DNA of 64,000 bases from Asterella californica. Taxonomy: Eukaryota > Streptophyta > Marchantiopsida > Marchantiales > Aytoniaceae. Position numbers and translations under genes: made by a program. This document shows positions 24,221 to 35,847 of this stretch, piece by piece; within the stretch, counting starts at the first letter, position 1, and each line of letters starts with the position of its first letter. Under the pieces are notes generated by a model that saw only the letters and a program-made list of their open reading frames with translations, did no database searches and was not told where the DNA came from. The stretch is taken from NCBI GenBank assembly GCA_036924285.1, contig JAYKYS010000007.1, positions 992,001 to 1,056,000 of the forward strand, written 5' to 3'.

Positions 24221-24615
24221 CAAGGTGTAACAGCCGTTGCTAGTCGATTGCTACGAAGCAAGAGTAGTCTTCTGGAGGTGTGAGAAGCCGAGTTGAATCC
24301 CCAAAAGCCGAGAATTGCTTCGAGAAGACGGTACTGAGAAGACCGGAAGAAGTGACCTGGAAGCAGGAAGTATCTTCTCGAGCTTCTCTGTGAATAGTTG
24401 TGTGGTATTTTAATTAGTTGTTGTTTGCTTAGGTCCAAGGCACCTTTTGAAGGGTCTGGAAGCCGTGTGGTTTTGTGAGAAGACGGGATTTCTAGACAAA
24501 ACCCGTGTGTTTGAACAGATCTTAGAACTTAGAGCAGCGTTACTTGTGCAAATTCTTTGTGGGAACGATATCTTGTATACTAAATGGACAAAAGGAGTAA
24601 TCCTACGACACTACA

Positions 24616-25443
24616 GGTCACATTTGAGCAACACCGTATCGAGCTGGAGAAGGAGGTCAAACCGGTGCGACAGAAGCAACGAAGAGTGAGTCCTCCGATT
24701 GCTGATCTGGTGAAAGAAGAGATCGAGAATTTGCACATTGCTGGGTTCATTTACGAATGAACCCAGCATTGTGAATGAGTATCACCCATTGTGATCATAA
24801 AGAAGAAAAATGGCAAATTGAGGATATGTGTTGATTACAAAAAGCTCAATACTGTCACAAAGAAGGATTATTATCCTCTGCCTTTCATCGACGAGATATT
24901 GGAAGAAGTGGCGGGAAACGAATGGTACAGCTTTGGAGATGGTTATAGCGGATATAACCAGATCAAAATTGCACCGGAACATCAACACCTTATCACTTTC
25001 ACTACTCCGTGGGGTACGTTTGCATTTCGAGCTATGCCATTTGGTCTGTGTAAAGCTCCTGCGACGTTTCAAAGGTTTATGAACAAAGTGTTCGAACCTT
25101 TCTTAGGAACGTTTGTGAGAGATTTTATAGATGACGTGTTTACGGAGTAAGGAGAAGCATTTTTGAGCACCTTCTAAAGGTCTTAGAATGTTTAGATGTA
25201 GCAAATGCATCTCTCAATCCGGAAAAATGTATTTTTGGGTGTGAGGAAGGGTTACTCTTGGGTCATATCATATCCAAAGACGGCATTGCCATAGATCCAA
25301 AGAAGGTGCAGAAGATCTTAGAACTCCCTTTTCCTAGTAATCTCACTAAGCTACGACAGTTTTTAAGTATGGTGGGTATTATCGAAGGTTTATACTCTCG
25401 TTCTCACATAAAGCATATGCTTTGACTGTGTATCTGAAGAAGG
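24616..25443 (+). pseudogene. Element G reverse transcriptase palm and thumb
   Basis: Resumes after H with QHRIELEKEVKPVRQKQRRV, then SPIVIIKKKNGKLRICVDYK, MPFGLCKAPATFQRFMNKVF and FIDD near 25124-25135 (the catalytic YxDD position). FGCEEGLLLGHIISKDGIA-type residues (near 25235-25290) are the thumb/connection. A perfect 13-bp-arm palindrome (24739-24768) replaces codons just before VSPIVI and brings two stops; further breaks at 25150 and near 25380-25440. Confidence 0.88.
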
Positions 25444-25453
25444 AGTAGATTAC

Positions 25454-25930
25454 GTGTTGATTTTAGGAGATGAAGAAGCTCTAGTCGCCTTTGAAGAACT
25501 GAAGAAAGCTCTTACTTCAGCTCTGATCTTGGTTAAACCCGATTGGAATAAACAATTTATTCTATATACGGATGCTTCAAATATAGCAGTAGGATGTACT
25601 TTAAGTCAGTATGATGTTGAAGGTAGAGATCATCCTATCGCATATGCTAGTCGGCAAATGGTCAAGGTAGAGAGAAATTATTATGTGACAGAGAGAGATG
25701 GATTAGCAGTGATCTACGCTCTGAGAAAATTTCGACATTATCTCATAGGAGGCAAGTTCACTATCGTTACAGATCATAAAGCATTGAAGTACATCTTCAA
25801 TAAACCTATGGTCGAAGGACGATTAGCAAGGTGGAAGCTCTTATTGTCAGAGTACGATTATGAGATCTGCGATCGATCATGAAAGAAACACACGAATGCA
25901 GATTTGTTATCTAGAGCTTACGATGGTGAT
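25454..25930 (+). pseudogene. Element G RNase H
   Basis: Open for 142 codons: FILYTDASNIAVGCTLSQYD (first Asp), HPIAYASRQMVKVERNYYVT (Glu context), FTIVTDHKALKYIFNKPMVE and a KKHTNADLLSR tail after one TGA (25880). This is the best-preserved domain in G. The family removes the RNA strand during minus-strand synthesis. Confidence 0.88.
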
Positions 25931-27302
25931 GGAGAGGAGCCGGTGGATGACACTTTTCCTGACGAAGATTTGATGATCTTGATGAGCAACTCTAGTATCC
26001 CAATAGAATATCAAGAAATTTGGGATTTTGTTACGGAAGGTGTCTATCCAGATGGGATGCGGACCAGAGAGAAGAAGGCGTTGGTGAAACGAAGTCAACC
26101 TTACTCGGTGGTGGAAGGTGTGTTATTCCGTGAAGGAGTTGATGAGGTCCTGAGAAGAGCTGCGAGCAAGGAGGAGTCTCTACGACTCATGGAAGAATTT
26201 CATGATTGTCCAATATGTGGAGAACATTTCACAAGCAAGTTGACGACCCTCAAGATACTTGACGCATGATACCATTGGAGAGGAATGTTTAGAGATTGTC
26301 TGACGTATTGTAAAACCTGTTATGTTTGTCAAGCTTTCGCTATCAAATCCAGTGTTTCTACTCCTCTTAGATCTATTCCGGTTCTTGGACTTTTTGAGAA
26401 ATGGAGAATAGATTTGTTGGGTCTTTGAATCGCACCCCTCGCAACAATAAGTATATTGTTGTAGTCACAGATTACCTTACAAAGTGGGTAGAAGCTAGAC
26501 CTCTTGTAACTATTGGAGAAGTTGAGGTGGGTAGATTTCTGTACGAACGGATCATTACTCGGTTTGGATGTCCCTTGGAGTTAGTTTCTGATAGGGGTCG
26601 ATAATTTGTGAATGGTATGACTACTGTTATGTGCACACACTTCTTCATTTCTCAGAGGGTTACTACTTCATATAAACCTAGTTCAAACTTTGGTAGAGAG
26701 GACAAACTTTACCTTGTGTCAAATGTTAACGAAGGATGCTGACATGGAAGGGGTCAAACACAATTGGGACAAACGTCTTCATGCGGTTCTATGGGAGTAT
26801 CGTACAACAGTGAAGACGTCTATGAGATATTCACCTTTCAAGATGGTGTATGGGTTGGAATCCAGATTACCAATCCAGTCCGACCTAACCACCTTTCAGA
26901 CCTTGCAAGCTGGATTGAAGAGAAAAGGCGGTCCAATAGTTGAGAGAGAGAGGAGAGAAACCTTGTTGGAGCTGGAGGAGAATAGAGACGATGCAGCTCA
27001 ACGAATTGAGATGGCTCAGCTACAACAGAAGAAGAGCTATGACAAGCGCTTGACAAAGAACAAAATTATAGCCATTTCAAGAGGGTGAGTGGGTGATGTT
27101 ATGGGATGCTATTAGACACAAGCGAGTTCAAAAGAAGTTCTTACGTCGATATTTTGGGCCTTTCATCATCTCCAAAGTGTGGAATAATAACACCTATGAT
27201 CTTCAAGAAAGGAGTGGTACGTTCTTCGACCGAGTGAACCACGACAAGCTGAAGAAGTTTCATCAACGTGATACTTCACTCCGAGGACGGAGTGAAAATT
27301 AA
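25931..27302 (+). pseudogene. Element G integrase
   Basis: Zinc finger: EEFHDCPICGEHF with CKTCYVCQ near 26305-26330. Core: WRIDLLGSL (first Asp), VVVTDYLTKWVEARPL, FGCPLELVSDRGR (second Asp) followed by TAA. The third acidic residue region (GRERTNFTLCQML) has lost the expected Glu context. The tail KKFLRRYFGPFIISKVWNNN and TYDLQERSG ends at 27302, 13 bp before the LTR. No chromodomain seen. Confidence 0.87.
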
Positions 27303-27315
27303 GTCTGAGGGTAAA
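27302..27315 (+). promoter_or_regulatory. Polypurine tract of element G
   Basis: AGTCTGAGGGTAAA directly before the 3' LTR TGTCACACC. Confidence 0.6.
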
Positions 27316-28113
27316 TGTCACACCACAAGTATCTCATTATTTGTCTATGTGCTTATATAAATTTCATTAGGTATGACTATCTTATAGGTTACTCTAGTTC
27401 GAAGATCTAAATCTAGAGTGATCAAAAGTAGTCATAACTAGTTGAGATAGTTATAACTAAGTTGAGGAAACTATTAGAGGTTCCACTATGACACTATGTG
27501 ACAAGTGAGGAGCTCTAAATATGCTTCTCAAATGTATATAACTTTGTTGACCATCGCTGATTGGATGCATGATGAAAAGTTATGCACAAAGATCTAAAGA
27601 TGCTCCTCAAAAGACGTATTAGTTTTTTGTTGTCTTCCGATTGGATAACGTCTAAAATTAACTCTTTACAAAAGCTAAAGTAGGAGAATCTCTTACTTTA
27701 GTAAAGGAGAATAAGTAATGTGTGTGCTATTCTTAAAGTCTTAGAAGCCTTTAGAAGTTTAACTATTTGGGATTACGCACTTATCATGAGATAACCTAAC
27801 TTAGTGAAAGTTACCAGGTAAGAAGTTGTAGAGTACATAAGGAGGAGTTGAGAGGGTGGAAGACACTCTCATTTTCCTGTCTATAAGTAAAATGAGCATT
27901 GGAGACCTTGGGAGTCCTTGAGTACTATGTGATGCAATGTGGAGAGCGGGGTTAGAACTTGTTTGCAGGAACGCTATTAGAGAGACCGATGTGACCATAC
28001 GGTCAGAGTGTTGAGTGAAATGAGCATGGGTATAATTGAATCTTTGTAATTAAGGTGTACTAGTAATCCTAGTCATCTGAGGTACCTCTGGGTGAGAGAC
28101 AGACCGGCTTACA
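27316..28113 (+). repeat. 3' LTR of element G
   Basis: 798 bp counterpart of 15664-16456. Differences include an extra GACAAGTGA-like insertion near 27500, useful for dating. Confidence 0.92.
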
Positions 28114-28117
28114 GATC

Positions 28118-28528
28118 GATCATGGATCAGAAATCAACATCATGTCGAAGGAGCTGTACAGGAGGAAGAAGTGACTGATCGACACAGAGCATGAGTGGGT
28201 CATAAGAGCAGCGAACAACACAAGAGGAGACTTGTATGGAGCTCGTCCAGACATCATAGTGCGCGTAGGTGATGTTGCTATCGAGCAAAACTTTTTTGTT
28301 CAAGAAGCAACATCATACCCGCTCATTCTTGGTCAACCTTTCATCATAGCAACTCGGATGGAGACAAAGGTATTGGACGACGGATCTGCTTATGCTAGGA
28401 TCCGAAGTCAAGATGAGACGAGAGCGGTACAATTCTTGACTGTACCGTCCAATCACGAGCGCAATCGAGATCGTCTGAGAGAGAAACCGCTTCCAAGGGT
28501 GAGTGAAGAATTCAAAGATTTTTGTTGA
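28118..28528 (+). pseudogene. Element E protease, second half
   Basis: Begins GATCATGGATCAGAAATC, encoding DHGSEINIMSKELYRR, continuing the codons cut at 15663. One TGA follows near 28171, then a frame to 28528: VAIEQNFFVQEATSYPLILG and QPFIIATRMETKVLDDGSAY, which match C and J. Confidence 0.88.
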
Positions 28529-30507
28529 GTACCACTATAGAGCGGGATTGTGGTGGTGCGCAGGAGAAGGTACTCTCGCTTGATGGAGATAGTGCCTTTT
28601 GTACAAGGTTTGTTGGGTTTTCAGAGTGTGGGATTGCTGTTTACAAGAAGGTAGAAGAGCTGAGGAGAAAAGAACAAAAACATTTGCGTGATGTTGAGTT
28701 GAGGATGAAAGAGTTGGGTAAGCTAGAAAGGGATGAATGGATTTTTGGTGTCTATGAAGAGGATGGGTTGGAGGATCCTTTGCGAGAGATCATGTCTATT
28801 GGATGGGAGGATATGGATAAGGTTGTGCAGATTCATTCAAGGGAAGTCTATTTCGTGATCGAGTCATTCCGTGCACCTGAGGTTCGAGTTGAGACGAAGT
28901 ACAAGACATTGGATAAGAAGATAAAGTCAGTTGTTGGTCCCTTGCCAAAAGACACTAACCAACAGATGGATCGAGCTTCAAAGGAGAAGAGTTTGAGAGA
29001 TCCTGCAATGATAAGACTCAAGTTCACGGAGAAGACCCTTGAAGAGCTGAAGATTGGATCTGATGGGTCTCTTCTACCAGAAGAGAGGATGTGCTTCAAG
29101 GAGATGCTTTCATGACATTAGAAAGCATTTGCCTTTGAGCCACATGAGATTGGATGTGTAGACCCATACGTTGTTACTCAGATGGTTATCTTCACGGTAC
29201 CGCATGTGCCATGGAACCTGAGACCAATTCCAGTACTGCGGGTTCACTTGCCTAAAATAGTGGAGTTGTTGAAGGAGAAGATGCAGATGAAGATTTTGGA
29301 GTCGTCATTTGCATCGTATTCGAGCAGATGGTTTATAGTGCCTAAGAAGAATGGGTTGCTGCGGTTCATCCAAGACATGCAACCAATGAACGCAATAACA
29401 ATCAGAAATGCTAGGGTGGGGCAGATTGTGGATGAGTTTGCTGAAGCGTTTGCAGGAAGAGCAATTTACTCAATGAGAGATCTTTATTCGGGATATGATC
29501 AGTTTCAACTAGCGGAGGAGAGCAGAAGCTTCACGACAATGAGGACACCTTTGGGGTTGGTTAGGATGTGTATCTTACCAAAAGGAGCTACCAACTCGGT
29601 AGCACACATGATGAACGGGATGAATCGAGTTCTAAGGGACTTCATCCCTGATTTACTCAATGAGAGATTTTTATTCGGGATATGATCAGTTTCAACTAGC
29701 GGAGGAGAGCAGAAGCTTCACGACAATGAAGACACCTTTGGGGTTGGTTAGGATGTGTATCTTACCACAAGGAGCTACCAACTCGGTAGCACACATGATG
29801 AACGAGATGAATCGAGTTCTAAGGGACTTCATCCCTGAAAAGACGATGCCGTTCTTGGATGACATCCCCATCAAAGGATGTGTGGAAGATGAGAAGGATG
29901 AAGCATTAGATCAAAAGGGGTTCAGCGATATGTCATTGATCACATCGCAGATTGTGAGAAAATCTTATCTCGACTTGAGGAAGTTCATCTTACGCTGTCA
30001 GGTGCAAAGTCTACATTTGGGATTAGAGAGGTTTTGATCGTTGGTCATTTGTGTGGATCGTTTGGTCGGAAGCCAGATCCAAACAAGTTGGATGCGATTG
30101 GGAGGATGAAGGAGGTTTGCAACTCGCTGACAGAAGTAAGAAGAGTTTTGGGTGCTTGTGTATTCTACCACATTTGGATTCTTCATTATGCGCATGTGAC
30201 GGATCCGTTGTATGGATTGTTGCGTAAGGGTCATAAGTTCATATGGGAGGAAGAGCATACTGATGCGATAAGGAAGCTGAAGTCTTTACTATCATCTCTT
30301 TCAGTTCTGGGAAGGATTGATTACAAGGATGTTAGGCCGGTGGTTCTTATTATGGATACAAGTCCAGTTGCAATTGGATGGGCAGTCAGACAGGATGATG
30401 AGGATGGAGACAGGTTTGCGGTTAGGTTCGGAGTGAAGGTGTTAAGTGCTCGACAACGTGCTTATCTGCAAGTGAAGAGAGAACTGTGGGTATTGTTTCA
30501 GCTATGA
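28522..30507 (+). pseudogene. Element E reverse transcriptase and RNase H
   Basis: 28522-29115 is the pol N-terminal region (charged, RNA-binding-like). After a TGA, 29182 onward is RT: TVPHVPWNLRPIPVLR, SRWFIVPKKNGLLRFIQDMQ, YDQFQLAEESRSFTTMRTPL. A 187-bp tandem duplication (29466-29652, 29653-29838) repeats the palm and shifts frame. The catalytic FLDD is at 29852-29863 (TMPFLDDIPIKGC). Thumb (EVRRVLGACVFYHIW) and RNase H (LIMDTSPVAIGWAVRQDDED) occupy 30034-30507. Confidence 0.87.
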
Positions 30508-32163
30508 AAACTGAAAAAGAGTATTTGATTGAAGCAGTAGTGGTGGTTGAAAGTGATTGCTTGTCGTTGTTAGGGATGATCATGATTTGTTCAACTCATG
30601 ATATTGCGATGTTATGATGGATCACATATATCAAGTCGTTGAACCCGAAGTCTAGACATATCGCAAGGAAGGATAATCCGATGACGAATATGTTATCTCA
30701 ATATGATGGGGAGCATGAGATGATTGAAGATATTGACGACGTGGGTGCAAAGTTCTATTCAATTGCACAAACAGGAAAGGAAGATGAGTTGTTTGTTGAG
30801 GGATCGTATGATGGTGATTTGCTTGAAATCGGGAGGTACCTTAATACGATGGTTAAGCAAACAGGTTGGACGGATGAGAGGTTTCGAAGAGTTTGAAGGA
30901 AGGCTTACAACTTCATGTTGCAAGATGGATTTTTGAAGCGGCCGAAGCAGAAAGGTGGGATATCCTTACGAGTGATCTGCGACAAGGAAGATCAACAAAA
31001 GTTGCTCAAGGCATTCCATGAGAGTCTTTGGGCTGGACATCGAGGGATTTGGGTCACCTTTACGAAGATGAAAGAGCGGTATTGGTGGAAAAACATGTAC
31101 AGAGATGTCGTATCTTTTGTGGAGTCTTGTTTGACATGTCAGATGTACTCGAACATCCGACATCGAGATGGATTACATCCGACTTATCCATTAGCAATCC
31201 AATTCAAGTGGGTTGTAGACTTGGTGACTATGCCAATTGGGTTGTGGCAAATGAGATACTTCGTACTTGCTAGAGAGGATCTTTCAAATCAAGTTGAGGG
31301 TAGGGCGCTTCGGACAAAGACAACTGAAGGGGTATGTAGATTTCTCTTGGAAGAGGTTGTTTGTCGATATGAATGTGTGGAAAAGATCATTGCAGATCGA
31401 GGAGAGTTAGATACACATGAGGATTATTGCAAGGTGTGGGGTGAGGTTGTCACTGACAACTGCTTACAACCCCGAAGGGAATACCAAGAGTGAACGCGGT
31501 CATCCGTCCATTATGAAGGCTTTGGTGAAGACCTATAACGAGAGGGTGCACGAGTGGTCTCGACTCTTACCATTTGCGTTATGGACAGATCGAACGACAC
31601 ATAGCTCGGTGATAAGTTACATGCCAGTGGAACTCATCACAGGTCAGAAACCTATCATGCCGATTGAAGAACATGTTCTGACATGGAGTGTGTTACCTTA
31701 GGAAGACAATTTGGCTAGGGAAGTGCTTCTTGCTATTCGAATTAGGAAGTTAGAGAAAAGATCAGAGGATATCCAAACTGCTTTTGATAGACTGCGAGAA
31801 GCACGGTTGAAGAACAAGGTCAGATTTGATGAGCGACATCGTTTGAGACCTAGGGAAATTAAGGAAGGTGATTCGATGTTAGTCTATAACAACAGTCTAG
31901 ACAACCAGCATAGTGCACTCTGGAAGTTTTCCAAGCGATGGTTTGATCCGTATGTGGTGAAGAAGGTTCATGACAACGCAACTTACGCCCTGCAAGAGTT
32001 GGACGGAACAAGCTTGAAGGTACCAGTGGTAGGTAAACGTGTCAAGATTTTCAAAAAGAGAGATGAAGAGGTCGATCTAGCAGATATCTTGACAGAGTTT
32101 CAATTTGAGGATGAGGATTATGCAGAAGATCTTGAAGATGAGATTGACTACGATGGGAAGTAG
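30508..32163 (+). pseudogene. Element E RNase H end, integrase and tail
   Basis: RHIARKDNPMTNMLS ends RNase H. Integrase: AFHESLWAGHRGIWVTFTKM with CLTCQ (zinc finger, near 31000-31145), FKWVVDLVTMPIGLWQ (first Asp), IIADRGELD (second Asp, near 31400), and after a frame change TTAYNPEGNTKSERGHPSIM (Glu in SERGH). Tail 31711-32163: RWFDPYVVKKVHDNATYALQ and an acidic C-terminus. All three catalytic acids are visible although the frame is broken, so this is the best-preserved integrase in the window. Confidence 0.87.
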
Positions 32164-32232
32164 GACGATATGACGAGGTGCGTGTCGGTCCACTCCTTGG
32201 TTGGTATCTCTGGTGCATACCGAAGGATGCAC

Positions 32233-32250
32233 AGGTTTTGGAGGGGTGGA
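32233..32250 (+). promoter_or_regulatory. Polypurine tract of element E
   Basis: AGGTTTTGGAGGGGTGGA immediately before TGTCGTGTCGTGG. Confidence 0.75.
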
Positions 32251-34257
32251 TGTCGTGTCGTGGACCGGCTCCTACTTGAAATTCAGACTTCGATGCTTGT
32301 CACTCCAAAGACACTCATGAGAAAGCAAGCTAAGCTCCAGCTTACAGGCTTTTGGCACCATTTCGGATCTCCACTTTCATCACATCAGTGGATAGAGCTC
32401 CTTGTCAACTTTTCATATGCACCTTGTCCACTTCTTTTAGACGCCTAGTGGAGAAATTACATGACTCGAAAGATGGAGAAAACAAGCGAGGCCTTAGCTT
32501 ACGGGCTTTTGGCACAACTTCGGATCTTCACTTTCATCGCATCAGTGGATAGAGCTCTTTGTCAGCACTCCATAAGCACTTCATCTACTTCGTTTGGATG
32601 CCTAGTGGAGGAGTTACAAGACTCGAAAGATAAGTAAAACAAGCTAAGTCCCAGCTTACGAGCTTTTGGCACAATTTCAGATCTCCACTTTCATCACATC
32701 AATGGGTAGAGCTCATTGTCAGCTTTTCATAGGCACCTTGTTTACTTCGTTTGGACGTCTAGTGAAGAAGTTATGCGACTCGAAAGAAGGAAAATCAAGC
32801 TAGGCCCTAGTTTACTTGCTGACTGGGTATTTGAGACTTCGGGCGTTATATCAAAGACGCAAGAGACCTGCTTCATTATTATTGAAGAGAACTGGTACGT
32901 ACAGAGACTGACATAAGGGGACAGCTTAAGGGGTCATCTTGTTTCGGCGACCTGTCGGTGGACGTTTTGGAAAATTGGGAAGTCCAATCCACGCGCACAA
33001 GGTGTCATTGGGTTCAGATCTGTGCAAGCTACGTGTGGGTTAAGACGGTTCTTGAAGAGACGGATCGGGTGTGTGTACTAGGAAAAATTGAGACGCACAG
33101 AAAAGAATTTGGGAGTTTCAGTGACCTGTGAAGGAGAGTTGGACCGTTCGAGCCGTTTCCGAGTCCAAACTTGCTGTCCTTGGATCCTTCGAGATCAGAA
33201 CAACGAGTTTTTCAGGAAATTGAAGACGATACCAAGTTTCATCGGGCGGTTTGGGAGTTCTGAGTGAAATTGACTCGCAAAGAAGCGCTTGCGTCAAGTT
33301 TTCATTGTCTATGACCTGAGATTAGGTTTTTCTTTGCAATCGATGAGCCAAGCTCTTCGTTCTTGGTGCCTACACGACCAAGGAGTCTTCATCTACGCAT
33401 AGGAGAAGACAGTACGTGGATTAGATTGTTGGTTTGGGTGAGGTGAGCGAGTTTGAGCTGCAGGACGTCAGTTTTTTGCAACCTACGACTAAATTTCTTG
33501 CATGGTTTTGCAAGGGGAACTCCAAAGGGCTTGTTTGGAATCTCGTTGGGTTCATGATAGCTAGATCTACCTGCCAGAGAAGACAGATATCAGATCGAGC
33601 GATTCATTTGAGCGGTGTGTGCGGTTTTAAGCCGTAGGGAGGAGTTTTTGAAGGTTCGATCACCTGCGACCAAAAACCGACGATATCTCGACTGTCGAGA
33701 GTTGGATCTGAAGGTTTCTTGGGCCAACGGAGTCAAGAAAGGAGACCCTATCGACATTTGAAGACTGTTTGACGAAAAGAGAAAGTTCTCAAATAGATCT
33801 TTTCGGTTCCTTCGCTACGGATTTTACCTCTTTGAGTTCGATAGAGATCTAGTTGGCTATATACAACTTGTGATAGCTAGCTTTGGCTAAGAGGTTGTAC
33901 ATGGATGTGGTTTGGACTTGGGTTTCAATCGTGTGATACTGGTGCAGCTCTTTTTGTTAGCAAAGGGAAGTTTCTCTTACTTTGAGCTACGCTTCAGTGG
34001 TTTTGGGTCAAAGTTGTGATTCAGGGGTTTGTTTTAGGGGCTTCGAAGCAGGTTACAGACAGCTCTGGTCTGTTTCTCAGTTTTGTGCTCTTAGGAGAAA
34101 GATCCGACTATGTACATACATTTGGAGTTGGAATATATTGCAGCATTTGTTTTCGCGGTTGTCTTTCTCTGTCTTGTCTCTGTTCAGCACACAGCATCTC
34201 CACAGCCAGGAACCTCGCGTTTTCTTGGACATCCTTCACGCAATATCCGACACGATA
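32251..34257 (+). repeat. LTR2, 3' LTR of element E
   Basis: 2007 bp from TGTCGTGTCG to CGACACGATA, 10-bp ends that are inverted copies with one mismatch. Followed by ACGT (34258-34261); ACGT also flanks the other end of LTR2 at 5250-5253. Contains three 157-bp tandem units. Sequence 32815-33106 is the part found as the palindrome at 4218-4701, and 33127-34257 pairs with 12668-13603. Confidence 0.88.
32327..32815 (+). repeat. 157-bp tandem repeat, three units plus a partial fourth
   Basis: Unit starts at 32327, 32484, 32641 and 32797, each opening AAGCTAAG-like and containing CTTTTGGCAC, CACTTTCATC and a GACTCGAAAGA end. Units differ by several substitutions. The same array is in the inverted LTR2 piece at about 4720-5180. 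Confidence 0.9.
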
Positions 34258-34507
34258 ACGTGTTTGTCATCTTCATAACTCACCCTTCGTAGCACAGGTG
34301 GAGAAGACAACAACTGCTTCAGTTTCTGCACCGCTTCGATATGCCTCTCCTCCCATCTGAACTTCATGCCTTTCCGTAACAGATCATAGAGTGGATCTGA
34401 TACATGAGTGAAATGAGGAATCCACACATGATAGAACACGCAAGCTCCTAAAAACCTTCGCACCTTTGTCGTCGAGCTACATGTGTCCTTTATTCGCTAT
34501 ATGGCAT
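34258..34507 (-). pseudogene. Element J RT thumb fragment between two insertions
   Basis: Minus strand reads AI, a stop, RIKDTCSSTTKVRRFLGACV then YHVWIPHFTHVSDPLY and VSYEDDKH. At 34261 it meets E's LTR2 at ACGT; the continuing codons (VIIIVDTS) are at 5250 onward. At 34507 it meets the 24-kb block; the preceding codons (GRKPDPT) are at 58419. It is thus a 250-bp island of J. Confidence 0.8.
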
Positions 34508-35820
34508 TTGTGGAAAGATGCATATAGATATATCTCTTGTAGGGTAAATTGCAGACCATTTAGATTGTTCAGTCTTGGAGTATTACAAGTCAAAGTTTAG
34601 ATCTTTTTCTGTGAAAATGCAAAAAAAATTACTTAACTAAGTGAATGTTTATATAGTATGTATTGCTTTTGCTAATACATGAGCATGGAGCTACTATATA
34701 GACTAATGTCAAAGAGTCTATTACATGACGATCATATGTCTTGACCTCGAGAGTCATCTCACAGAACACCCAAGTTGTCGAGGCTTTGACATGTGATGTC
34801 TGTTTCTAGCTATCTATACTCGTTTCCTCATTCTCATCTTAAATTATGTATTGTTGTGCAACGATACGTCTAGTTAGTGCCATAAGATGAAAAGTGAACA
34901 AACAACTTGCAACTCCGAATATATATTTCATTATTATTCAAGCTCATGCTCTTGCAAGAATGAAAAGCATCCACCTCACCGCCTTTGCTTATTGCCACAA
35001 GCATTTTCCTTTGCGTTATCTTGAGATTTTTTGTCAAAATGACCAAGTCGAGTTTGTATTTGAGCTTGTGTTTGGTTGAGTTTCTTCATGCACATGTTAT
35101 GTGGGATCCACATCTTTCTGATGCAAGCAGTAAGCGTGAAGGTTCTCACTATCCAGCTAGTTAAGTATACAATGATCTAATAAAAATATAGGTTAAGTTC
35201 ATTTTGCATCTTCACATCCACGTGGGAATTCAGCTCCTACTTCTACAAGTAGGTCCTTGTTCAGTTGTTAATTAAACCGAATCATTTTTCTTACGATTTA
35301 ATTCATGTCGGGCTAGTTTGGTTCAGATTTTTATAATTTGTTTGCTTCTAAAAAGGCTCGGTCTTTCAGTTTTCAAATCAATGATTTTTAACAATCAGAT
35401 CTTAAAAATAGATTATCCTTAAACTCTAGACTTCATAATCCAAAAAACTTTACAAGTCATGGGAGTAATTAGTGATGGTTATCAATCATGGATTTCTTTT
35501 AAGTCAAGATGATGGATTTCCAAAACCAATGAGAAAATTCAGTAAGACATCAGTTGGGAGAACGGTTCTCTCAATGATTTTTTGCCTCTAGCGATCCCAA
35601 TCTATCCTCCAACATCCCTAGTCTCAAACACGTACATCCATCTTTCCTCTCTGATAAGTTATTGATGATATCAACGATGACATCTTCATGCCGAACCCTT
35701 CGGCCTTTCTTTCGTAGAAGTCATAGATCTTTTGCGTAGTAGCAACCAAAACCTCCCATGATGTAAACCAAATCTTTGCATTTCAAATGTGACCCTTCCA
35801 ACGTCCCTTCATATTCATTG
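34508..35820. other. No gene recognised
   Basis: AT-rich sequence with only short chance frames. I see no splice-compatible coding run, repeat array or LTR end. Confidence 0.6.
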
Positions 35821-35847
35821 TCATCTCGATGTCTGTCTGTATGTTGA

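Larger units (their letters stand above)
18806..24615 (+). mobile_element. Element H: gag-only, GAAGAC-rich non-autonomous retroelement
   Basis: Flanked by a perfect 5-bp target duplication GGTCA (18801-18805, 24616-24620). It starts TGTGGTGCC and ends GACACTACA: TG...CA with imperfect terminal inversion, as in LTR elements. I could not delimit two long LTRs. There is one coding region, gag-like (20802-23130), and no RT, RNase H or integrase motif. GAAGAC/GTCTTC recurs throughout on both strands. Best reading: a terminal-repeat gag element mobilised in trans. Confidence 0.75.
15664..28113 (+). mobile_element. Element G: Ty3/gypsy retrotransposon with both LTRs
   Basis: Direct repeats 15664-16456 and 27316-28113 start TGTCACACC and end GGCTTACA. 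The target duplication is GATC (15660-15663 and 28114-28117), inserted in the protease codons of element E. The interior holds a primer-binding site, gag, protease, RT, RNase H, integrase and a purine tract in normal order. It is interrupted by element H within the RT N-terminus. Several stops make it non-autonomous. Confidence 0.92.
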
